Shown here: positions 25,648 to 32,463 of the stretch, one piece after another
Numbering within the stretch: the stretch's first letter is position 1
How the letters are laid out: each line of letters opens with the position of its first letter
NCBI GenBank assembly: GCA_016199985.1
Contig: JACQFQ010000056.1
Location: forward strand, 26,155-90,154
From: Verrucomicrobiota bacterium
GTDB taxonomy: Bacteria > Verrucomicrobiota > Verrucomicrobiia > Limisphaerales > UBA11320
Length of the DNA: 64,000 nt
Reading direction: 5' to 3'
Notes under the pieces: generated by a model
The model's input: only the letters and a program-made list of their open reading frames with translations
Told to the model about the DNA's origin: nothing
The model's database searches: none
Program-made: the position numbers and the translations under genes

Positions 25648-26172
25648 CTATTCAGATGGCGCGCCCTCCGCGTGGCCCGGCGCGCTGTTGACAGAATCGC
25701 GATGCAAACTTTTCCCATGCCCCTTCTCCATGAGCAAGCCGCAGGCCATGCTCAGCCGCGAGGCGATCTCATCGAGCTCCTTCTGCTCAGCCTTCAGGGA
25801 ATCCTGCTGATGGGCCGAAAGCCGGCGAACGCGGATACGCTCCAGAGCGTCCACATCGCGACGCGCGGCAAACACCGCCGACTGGTCCTTGCGGAGGGCT
25901 TCCTCGACTCGGACCAGGTCGCGGCGGCGGGACTCCATCCGCAGCTCCAACACCTCCTGCCATCGGTGCTGTTGCTCCCAGTCCCCAGCGACCGTGGATT
26001 GCAGCGCCCGGCGGCTCTCCATCAAGCCCGCAAGCTCGAGGCGGCTGGCCTCCCATCGGGCGATGGCTTCCCGCTGCTCGAGCAGCGATCGTCCATACTG
26101 CTCCAGGGCGCGCTCGAACGCCGCTCGTCGCAGCGTCGCCAGAGCTTCCAACGAGAATCGAAACCTTTTCAT
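25648..26172 (-). CDS. fliJ: Flagellar export chaperone FliJ
   Basis: 174 residues, almost entirely helical coiled coil (RFSLEALATLRRAAFERALEQ at the start is the FliJ-type opening, split here to its core). FliJ is the central stalk of the FliI ATPase ring and shuttles chaperones. Sequence identity in the family is low; length, coiled coil and position directly after fliI support the call. Confidence 0.88.
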   Translation of the reverse strand: MKRFRFSLEALATLRRAAFERALEQYGRSLLEQREAIARWEASRLELAGLMESRRALQSTVAGDWEQQHRWQEVLELRMESRRRDLVRVEEALRKDQSAVFAARRDVDALERIRVRRLSAHQQDSLKAEQKELDEIASRLSMACGLLMEKGHGKSLHRDSVNSAPGHAEGAPSE

Positions 26173-26227
26173 GAGGCGCGAGGCGCGAGGCGCCGATTGG
26201 CTCCAGGTGGCGTCGAGGCTGGCGCGC

Positions 26228-27529
26228 TCATTCGCTCAGGATGCCCTTCAAGCGTTGCCAGGTCTCCTGCCGGAGCGGGGCTTCGTCCACGCTCTGTCGA
26301 AGGAATTGCTGCAGCGGCTCTCGAAGACGAATCGCGGCGTCGAGCGCCGGATTGCTGCCGGAGGTGTAGGCCCCAATTTGGATCAGGTCCTGGTTGCGGC
26401 GATACAACGCCATGAGATCGCGCGCCCTCGCGACGAGCTGACGCTGCTCCGCGGTGAGCAAATCGGTGGTCAGCCGGCTCACGCTCTCCAGCGCGTCGAT
26501 CGCAGGATAGTGGTTCGCGGTGGCCAGCTCGCGGCTGAGCACGATGTGGCCGTCCAGGATCGAGCGCGTGGCGTCCGCGATCGGATCGTTGAGATCGTCC
26601 GCCTCCACCAACACCGTGAAGAATCCCGTGATCGAGCCCGTTTCGTTCGTGCCCGCCCGCTCGAGAAGCTGAGGGAGCAGCGAGAAGACCGAGGGCGGAT
26701 ACCCGCGGGTGGCCGGGGGCTCTCCGACCGACAAGCCAATCTCGCGTTGAGCCATCGCGAAGCGGGTGACGGAGTCCATCAGCATGAGGACATTCAGTCC
26801 CTGATCCCGAAACTGCTCCGCGATCGCCATCGCCAGAAACGCGCCCTTCAGTCGAGTCAGGGCGGGCTCGTTCGACGTGGCCACGACGACCACCGACTTG
26901 CGCCGTCCCTCCTCGCTCAAATCGCGCTCAACAAACTCCCGGACCTCGCGTCCCCGCTCGCCGATGAGCGCGATCACGTTCACATCGGCTTCGCCCTGCG
27001 CGGCCATCATGCCGAGCAGGGTGGATTTGCCCACGCCGCTCCCGGCGAAGATCCCGAGCCGCTGACCGCGTCCGCAGGGAATCAAGCTGTCGATGGCGCG
27101 GATCCGAGTTTCGAAGGGAGCGCGGATCCTCTGCCGCTTGAGGGGGTGCGGCGGGGTTATGCGCAAGGGGAGCGTCCTGTCCGCGGCGATGGGGCCGAGC
27201 CCGTCGAGCGGCTGACCGAGCCCGCTCACCACGCGACCCTTCAGTCCGTCTCCCGCGGGAAACTTCAACCCCTCGCTGACGGCGATGACTTCGCTGCCGG
27301 GGTGAATCCCGTGAGTCTCGCCCAGGGGCATCAGCAGCAGACGGCTGTTCCGGAAGCCGACAACCTCGGCGAGAGAGGGCTCTGAACAACGGTCCGAGCT
27401 GATCCGGCAAACATCGCCGATGGCCGCCGCCGGGCCTTCGCTCTCGATCACCAGCCCGATCACCTGGACGACCCGGCCTCGTCGCTCGACTGATCCTGTT
27501 TCGCGGGCGCGGGCCAGGACCTGTTCCAT
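26228..27529 (-). CDS. fliI: Flagellum-specific ATPase FliI
   Basis: 433 residues from the chosen ATG. F1-ATPase beta-like: Walker A GSGVGKST (163-170), Walker B region VLMLMDSVTRFAMAQ, and the FliI/T3SS-specific GEPPATRGYPPSVFSLLPQL. It powers export with FliH and FliJ. Start choice is uncertain. The ATG gives 17 residues before GRVVQVIGL, normal length, but lies 51 bases past the fliH stop and has no Shine-Dalgarno; a GTG ten codons upstream, or initiation near the AGGAGG in the fliH end, are alternatives. Confidence 0.95.
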   Translation of the reverse strand: MEQVLARARETGSVERRGRVVQVIGLVIESEGPAAAIGDVCRISSDRCSEPSLAEVVGFRNSRLLLMPLGETHGIHPGSEVIAVSEGLKFPAGDGLKGRVVSGLGQPLDGLGPIAADRTLPLRITPPHPLKRQRIRAPFETRIRAIDSLIPCGRGQRLGIFAGSGVGKSTLLGMMAAQGEADVNVIALIGERGREVREFVERDLSEEGRRKSVVVVATSNEPALTRLKGAFLAMAIAEQFRDQGLNVLMLMDSVTRFAMAQREIGLSVGEPPATRGYPPSVFSLLPQLLERAGTNETGSITGFFTVLVEADDLNDPIADATRSILDGHIVLSRELATANHYPAIDALESVSRLTTDLLTAEQRQLVARARDLMALYRRNQDLIQIGAYTSGSNPALDAAIRLREPLQQFLRQSVDEAPLRQETWQRLKGILSE

Positions 27530-27579
27530 CCGACGGCTGGGCTGGAGCGACGCGGGCACGGGCGTTTCGGGAGGCGTGT

Positions 27580-28161
27580 TCAGGAGGCGATCGCCTCCTG
27601 GAGTTGTCGAACCTTGGTGGATCTTTGGTTGTCCACGACGCCAAACGCGGTCTGCACCACGCACCCGCCCCGCTCAATGCGAGAGTCTTTCACGATGCGA
27701 ATAGACCGGAGGCCATGGCCATCCTGCGCCTGCTCCCAGCCGATTTGCTCCATCAGCGCGGCGTCCTCGGGGTGAATCTGCACGGTCACCTCGGCGGCCT
27801 CCTCGACCTGCGCGAGGGCCTCCTTCACGTTCGCGGCGACAAGCTCGGGCGCGATGGGCATCGAGGACACCAGCTTGGTCGCCAACTCCATCGCCAGATC
27901 GACCAGCAACGCTTCGCTCTGCAGGACCACCTGGGTCACCGCGCCCTGGAGGGACTTCAACACTCCGTGCTGCAACGCGGCGAGCTGCGCGCGTTGTTCG
28001 ATGATCTGCTCCCGAAGCTCCTTCTCCGCCGCCTTGCGTCCTTCTTCGCGCGCCAAGGCCTCTCTCTGTCGCGCGGCGGCTTCCGCGGCGGCCGGCGATG
28101 CGGACGGGGACAGTCGCGCGTCCCGCACCGGCGTGGATATGCTGAGTCGGTGAAATCGCAT
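27580..28161 (-). CDS. fliH: Flagellar assembly protein FliH
   Basis: 193 residues: basic N-terminus, Ala/Glu-rich coiled coil (about 23-75) and the C-terminal globular part (about 85-190) with LVDLAMELATKLV, VTVQIHPEDAALM and IERGGCVVQTAFGVVD. The last is the FliH/YscL signature, equivalent to the V-ATPase E subunit. FliH is the peripheral stalk and regulator of FliI. It lies between fliG and fliI as expected. Confidence 0.93.
   Translation of the reverse strand: MRFHRLSISTPVRDARLSPSASPAAAEAAARQREALAREEGRKAAEKELREQIIEQRAQLAALQHGVLKSLQGAVTQVVLQSEALLVDLAMELATKLVSSMPIAPELVAANVKEALAQVEEAAEVTVQIHPEDAALMEQIGWEQAQDGHGLRSIRIVKDSRIERGGCVVQTAFGVVDNQRSTKVRQLQEAIAS
27581..27600. repeat. 20-bp perfect palindrome at the fliH-fliI junction
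   Basis: The ten bases CAGGAGGCGA are followed directly by their reverse complement. The palindrome covers the last codons and stop of fliH, contains GCGATCGC at its centre and an AGGAGG on the fliH/fliI coding strand. It may fold in the mRNA or be accidental. Confidence 0.5.
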
Positions 28162-28179
28162 GATGGAACGCGGTCGGCT

Positions 28180-29214
28180 CTACGCGGTTGCTTCTCGTCC
28201 GATGTTGATCTCGCCTTCGGACTCGAGACGTCGGACCACTTCGATGATCTTCATCTGAGCCGCCTCAATATCGCGCAGCTTCAGCGGTCCCATCAGTCCC
28301 ATTTCCTCGGAAACCGTCTCGGCGGCGCGCTTGGAGATCGCGCCCAGGAGCGCTCCCTTGAGTCCATCGCTGGCCGACTTGAGCGCCACGGCGAGCTCGC
28401 GAAGATCGACCTCGCGGAGGATGCGCTGGAGCCCCGCGGGCTCTATCGCGCTGAGATCCTCGAAGGTGAACATCTTCTGCTGGATCATCGAGACAAGCTC
28501 GGGGTTCCGCTCCTCGATCGCCACCAGGAGGGACTTGCTGTTGCTCTTATCGAGAGCGTTGAGAATCGCGGCCGCGGCCTTGAGCCCGCCCGTTTGGTTC
28601 AGCGCGCGGGTTTGCCTGACGCCGGTCTTGAGGCTGAGGATCGACACGAGCTTCTCGACGGCCTCTATGGGCGTCGGAACGAGGATCGCCAGGCGCTCGA
28701 TGACCTGGTCGCGAACCTCGGTCCGGATCATGGCGAGAGCCTGGGCGGCCTTTTCCGGCGGCAGATAGCTGAGGATCAGGGCCACGGTCTGCGGCTGCTC
28801 ATTCTTGATCAGGTTGGCGATTTGCCGGGGATCCATGTCGACGATCTCCTGCATCGCCGCGACCGGCGTTCTCGTGGGAGCGACGCGCGTGACGATGTTG
28901 TTCGCCTTGAAGATCCCGACGGCCTTCTCCAGGGCCGCCGTCGTGAAATCGAGCCCCACTCTGACCGCCGTGCTGGCTTCCAACGCCACATCGGAGAACT
29001 CTTGCAGAATGGCCTCCTGGGTGGGCTGGTCCATCAGGCCGATCTTCGCCATCTCGACGGAAACCGCCTCCATTTCCACCGGGCCCATCCCTCTGAGGAC
29101 GCTCGCGGCGCCTTCCTGCCCGAGCAGGATCATCAGGCAGGCGAGCTTTTGGTGAAAAGTCATCCCCTCCACCGGGTTGCTCGAAGAATCCTGGCTTTCA
29201 GCGGCGTTGGCCAT
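28180..29214 (-). CDS. fliG: Flagellar motor switch protein FliG
   Basis: 344 residues, normal length. N-terminal FliF-binding domain (KLACLMILLGQEGAASVLRGM), middle domain with the family hallmark NEQPQTVALILSYLPPEKA (EHPQT in most FliG), and C-terminal torque domain with MFTFEDLSAIEPAGLQRIL and LREVD. FliG couples stator movement to rotor torque. It is followed closely by fliH and preceded by fliF (6 bases). A GGAG lies about 13 bases before the ATG. Confidence 0.96.
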   Translation of the reverse strand: MANAAESQDSSSNPVEGMTFHQKLACLMILLGQEGAASVLRGMGPVEMEAVSVEMAKIGLMDQPTQEAILQEFSDVALEASTAVRVGLDFTTAALEKAVGIFKANNIVTRVAPTRTPVAAMQEIVDMDPRQIANLIKNEQPQTVALILSYLPPEKAAQALAMIRTEVRDQVIERLAILVPTPIEAVEKLVSILSLKTGVRQTRALNQTGGLKAAAAILNALDKSNSKSLLVAIEERNPELVSMIQQKMFTFEDLSAIEPAGLQRILREVDLRELAVALKSASDGLKGALLGAISKRAAETVSEEMGLMGPLKLRDIEAAQMKIIEVVRRLESEGEINIGREATA

Positions 29215-29220
29215 GGGGTG

Positions 29221-30822
29221 TTACTCCGCGGGTTTGTTGCGATTGATCCAGTTCCGCAGGGCGAGGTTCATGTTCTCTGGATTCTCCTTCATCAGCTGGT
29301 TGAGCACCCCCACGGTCACGACGTCGGGCTTGCGCTGGCGTCCGGGCCAGCCTTCAGGGCCGGCGCCAGGCGTCGTCTCGTCGAACGGCGATCCCACGGG
29401 GATGTCGTCGACGGAGGTCTTCTTGAGCATCTTGAAGAAGGTCACGAACGCGAAGAGCGCGATGGCGGGGTAGCCCAGGTTCCTGAGCACGGTGAAGATC
29501 GTCTGCTTCAACTCCTCCTTCTGGAGCTGCTTGTTCAGCTCGACGGCGTACTGCTCGTTGAAGGCCATCTCCTCCAGGTTGAGTTCGTCCTTGCGCGGCC
29601 CATTCGCGTCAAGCTGGATGCCGAGCGTGCTCTGCACGATTCGCTTGAGCTTCTCGAGCTCCTCGGGAGTCCGGGGAACAGGCTTGCGGCTGGCGCCTTC
29701 GCCCTCGTAGCGGAGATTGACCGTGATCGCGGCGGAGATCCGCTTCAAGGCGCCGGGCGGCTGCACGACGCTCGTGGTGACCTTCGTCACGCCGTAGGTT
29801 TTCGTGGTGGTCTTCTCGGACATCTTCGAGGTGTTCGCGGGCGCGGAGGCGGCGGGCGAATTGGTGTCGTTGATCGCGTTGCTCGACACGCCCGGGGCTC
29901 CGCCGCCGTTTTTCGCGTTTTCGGTGTCGTTCTTCTTGTCGCGGGTTTCCTCCTTCAGCGTCACCTGCCCTTCAGGATCGAACTTCTCGTCGTCCTTCTT
30001 GCCGCTGTCAAAGCTCAGTTCCGCCGCCACGCGAACCACCGCCTGGCCCGGGCCCAGGACCTTCTCCAGCATCGTCTCGGCGCTCTTCGCCAGATACTGC
30101 TCGTACTGCTTGCGGATATTGAACTGCGTGGTGGTCATGCCGCCCATGGAATCCGCGTCGCTATCGGCGACCAGCGTGTTGCCGCGGCTGTCCATGACGG
30201 CGACCTGGCTGGCCTGCAATCCCTCCACCGCGTTGGCCACAAGGTAACGAATCGAGTTGACGGAGGCGGTGGGCAGAGGCCCGTTCCCGCGGGTGCGAAC
30301 AAGAACCGACGCCGTCGGCTTCTTCTGCGCCTCAAGGAGAAGACGGTTTTCGGGGATGACGACAAACACCCGCGCGCTCTCGATGCCATCCATTTGCACC
30401 ACCGTCCGGGCGAGCTCTGTCTGAACAGCCCGGACGTAATTGGCGCGCTGGAGAAAATCCGAAATGCCGAAGTTGGACTTGTCGAAGAGCTCGTAGCCCA
30501 TCCCCTCGCCTCGAGGCAGGCCGCGCTCAATGAGCTTCATCCGAAGAAAGTGGATGCGGTCGATGGGCACCTGGATCTGCCCTCCCGCGACCCTGTAAGG
30601 CACTTTGAGCTCGTCCAGAACCGCGACCACCTTGGAAGCCTCCGTGTCGTCGAGGCGTCCGTAGAGAAGCCCGTAATCGGTCCGAGTGGACCACCATGCG
30701 AGCGACATCGCCGCGGCGATCACCACGCACGCGCCGAGCACGAGGCTGATCTTCTGGTTCAGTCCGATCTGCTTCCAGATCCCGACGAGCTGGGCCGCGA
30801 GCCGTTGTAGTTGATCTTTCAT
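29221..30822 (-). CDS. fliF: Flagellar MS-ring protein FliF
   Basis: 533 residues. Membrane spans at about 25-47 and 445-465 flank the periplasmic ring-building region, which includes YGLLYGRLDDTEASKVV, LPRGEGMGYELFD and VQTELARTVVQMDGIESARVFVV split over two blocks. The C-terminal cytoplasmic tail binds FliG; it is followed six bases later by fliG. FliF nucleates basal body assembly. Confidence 0.96.
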   Translation of the reverse strand: MKDQLQRLAAQLVGIWKQIGLNQKISLVLGACVVIAAAMSLAWWSTRTDYGLLYGRLDDTEASKVVAVLDELKVPYRVAGGQIQVPIDRIHFLRMKLIERGLPRGEGMGYELFDKSNFGISDFLQRANYVRAVQTELARTVVQMDGIESARVFVVIPENRLLLEAQKKPTASVLVRTRGNGPLPTASVNSIRYLVANAVEGLQASQVAVMDSRGNTLVADSDADSMGGMTTTQFNIRKQYEQYLAKSAETMLEKVLGPGQAVVRVAAELSFDSGKKDDEKFDPEGQVTLKEETRDKKNDTENAKNGGGAPGVSSNAINDTNSPAASAPANTSKMSEKTTTKTYGVTKVTTSVVQPPGALKRISAAITVNLRYEGEGASRKPVPRTPEELEKLKRIVQSTLGIQLDANGPRKDELNLEEMAFNEQYAVELNKQLQKEELKQTIFTVLRNLGYPAIALFAFVTFFKMLKKTSVDDIPVGSPFDETTPGAGPEGWPGRQRKPDVVTVGVLNQLMKENPENMNLALRNWINRNKPAE

Positions 30823-30840
30823 CCCCTGGGGTTATCCGCG

Positions 30841-31278
30841 TCAGACCTGCATGCGCATCAGCTCCTGATAGGACTCCAGAAGCTTGTTGCGCACCTCCAC
30901 CATCAGTTGAAACGACAGCGAGGCCTCCTCTCCGGCAATCACGGCCTCGTGCAACGGAATCCCCTGGCCCGACAGCACGCCGCTCATGGCGTCGCCCGCC
31001 GCGGCCTGCTTCGCGGACACCTCCCGCACCATCTGCGTGAGGACGTTGGCGAACTCCGAGCCGGGGGCGGAGAAATCGGCGCCAAGGCCGCCCGCGGCGG
31101 ATGAGGAATCGACGCGATTCGGCTGCGCTTCGAGGGCGGCCGCCAGTTTTTCGAACTGCGCCGCGGACACGCCGCCTGGTCCCGACGCGGCGCGCGCGCC
31201 GGCGGTCGACCCGGCCGCGGATAGCATCTGGCTGATGTCCGGCGACGCGGCGAGGCGAATGGGTGAGATGCTGCTCAT
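30841..31278 (-). CDS. fliE: Flagellar hook-basal body protein FliE
   Basis: 145 residues; the C-terminal two thirds carry the FliE pattern (FANVLTQMVREVSAKQAAAGDA then GQGIPLHEAVIAGEEASLSF, followed by VEVRNKLLESYQELMRMQV). FliE joins the MS ring to the rod. The first 60 residues are an Ala/Ser/Pro-rich extension not seen in the about 105-residue enteric protein. Confidence 0.94.
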   Translation of the reverse strand: MSSISPIRLAASPDISQMLSAAGSTAGARAASGPGGVSAAQFEKLAAALEAQPNRVDSSSAAGGLGADFSAPGSEFANVLTQMVREVSAKQAAAGDAMSGVLSGQGIPLHEAVIAGEEASLSFQLMVEVRNKLLESYQELMRMQV

Positions 31279-31315
31279 CCGGCGATGCGTTCAGTCTGGG
31301 GCCACGTCACTGGAA

Positions 31316-31738
31316 TCAAACCCGCTTGCCGATGGACAACGTTTGCATCGCCATGGTGCGCGCGCTCTTGGCGACGGCCAGATTGGCCTCGTAGGCGCGC
31401 TGAGACAGGATGAGATCGGTCATTTCCCGGTGGACGTTGATGTCGGGAGTCTCGATCATCTTCCCCGGATTGGACGGATCGGGCGAGAGGCGCGGCGGAC
31501 GCGAATCCGCGGCCACCCTGACTCCCACTTCCGCCCCGCCGGCTCCCAGGCCTTCGGCGTTCCCTGCCCCCTGGGGCAGGAGGGATTCGAAAAGCACTTC
31601 CTGTCGCTGATAGATATGGCCGTCCGCCCCGCGGGTGGTCATCGCGTTCGCGATGTTCTGGGCGATGACATCGGTGCGGATGCGTTCCGCGTTGAGCGCG
31701 GACGCGGTGGATTGAATTCCGGGCAACAGATCAATCAT
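31316..31738 (-). CDS. flgC: Proximal rod protein FlgC
   Basis: 140 residues, normal for FlgC. N-terminal rod motif ALNAERIRTDVIAQNIANA and C-terminal PDINVHREMTDLILSQRAYEAN with a terminal coiled coil. The middle contains ASRPPRLSPDP-type sequence typical of FlgC length variation. It sits between flgB and fliE. Confidence 0.95.
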   Translation of the reverse strand: MIDLLPGIQSTASALNAERIRTDVIAQNIANAMTTRGADGHIYQRQEVLFESLLPQGAGNAEGLGAGGAEVGVRVAADSRPPRLSPDPSNPGKMIETPDINVHREMTDLILSQRAYEANLAVAKSARTMAMQTLSIGKRV

Positions 31739-31761
31739 ACGTCAAAGGTCAAAAGATCGCG

Positions 31762-32142
31762 TCACCCTCTTCCGGTGATCGCGAGTCGGAGCTGCAAAAG
31801 ATTTCCAGTCACGAGCTGGGTCTCCAGGGAGTGATCCACCGAGTTTTTCATCAAGCTGACCAGCTCCTTTTCCAAAACGACATTGTTCCCATCCAGGCGG
31901 CCCGCCAGATTGCTGGTGTCCTCTTCGAACTGCGGAGCGAGGCTCTGGAGCGAGGCAAGATCGTTGGATTTCAAGGCCTCCTGGAGCTGGGCGCTGAACG
32001 CGGGGCTCACCTGGATCCGATGATAGTCCGGGGTCTCGACGTTCGCCACGTTCGCGGCGATCGCCACCCTCTCCATCGCGGTGCCGGACATCATCCGCTT
32101 CGCGGCAAGGTAGTCGGGCTGCTGGAACAAGGCGTCAATCAT
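31762..32142 (-). CDS. flgB: Proximal rod protein FlgB, first gene of the flagellar operon
   Basis: 126 residues. AAKRMMSGTAMERVAIAANVANVETPDYHR contains the rod signature (core AANVANVETPDY), and the C-terminal half has VLEKELVSLMKNSVDHSLETQ. The start ATG (MIDALFQQPDY) is chosen from FlgB homology although the frame is open a further 109 codons upstream; that stretch overlaps the promoter region. The sigma-54 promoter candidate ends 26 bases before this start, predicting a leader of roughly 15 bases. Confidence 0.93.
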   Translation of the reverse strand: MIDALFQQPDYLAAKRMMSGTAMERVAIAANVANVETPDYHRIQVSPAFSAQLQEALKSNDLASLQSLAPQFEEDTSNLAGRLDGNNVVLEKELVSLMKNSVDHSLETQLVTGNLLQLRLAITGRG

Positions 32143-32167
32143 AACTCGAATCGATCGGGACGCTTCA

Positions 32168-32182
32168 GCAGCGCATATGCCA
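32168..32182 (-). promoter_or_regulatory. Sigma-54 (-24/-12) promoter candidate for the flagellar operon
   Basis: On the minus strand the sequence reads TGGCAT-N5-CTGC, against the RpoN consensus TGGCAC-N5-TTGC: 9 of the 10 defined positions in the two blocks except the C/T at position 6 and T/C at position 12, so 8 of 10, with the invariant GG and GC at the exact 10-base separation. It lies immediately before flgB, where flagellar operons of several phyla use RpoN. Confidence 0.6.
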
Positions 32183-32233
32183 CGGGTTCGCGTTCGCAAT
32201 TCCCCAGCAAACCCGCGTGACGATCTCAGGTCT

Positions 32234-32296
32234 GGGCAAATTCGACAGCCGCGCCGGACGACAATCTGGGCAATGCCCGCCCCTCGGGCAAATTCG
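32234..32296. promoter_or_regulatory. Repeated GGGCAAATTCG elements flanking a palindrome, possible enhancer sites
   Basis: GGGCAAATTCG occurs at 32234-32244 and again at 32286-32296, each followed within 20 bases by GCCGGACG. Between them, at 32268-32278, is GGGCAATGCCC, an 11-base palindrome sharing GGGCAA. The group lies about 50-115 bases upstream of the sigma-54 candidate, the range where RpoN activators bind. Assignment as activator sites is inference. Confidence 0.4.
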
Positions 32297-32463
32297 GCCG
32301 GACGCCGCGCTCGCGCGATCGCAGATGGAGTATTTAGCAGCTTGCCCGGATGCCGATTCAGGGGTGTGCTCCGCGCGAGGCAATCGCTTCGTCTGTCGCG
32401 GGGAGCAGCGTCGTTTCGAGTCGAAACATTGCCAAAAACCGAAGCGTAGGGTAATTGAGGCAT

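Larger units (their letters stand above)
32143..32463. other. Divergent control region between flgB and a coiled-coil/TPR gene
   Basis: About 320 bases separating the flagellar operon (leftward) from the TPR gene (rightward). It holds a -24/-12 promoter candidate for flgB, a repeated GGGCAAATTCG and an 11-bp palindrome GGGCAATGCCC, listed separately. I do not see a convincing promoter for the rightward gene. Confidence 0.6.

Noticed and set aside
27604..30810. Open frame of over 1000 codons on the + strand opposite fliH, fliG and fliF
   Set aside because: It is antisense to three well-conserved flagellar genes; its translation is Arg/Leu/His-rich with no domain. High G+C in third codon positions of the real genes explains the missing stops.
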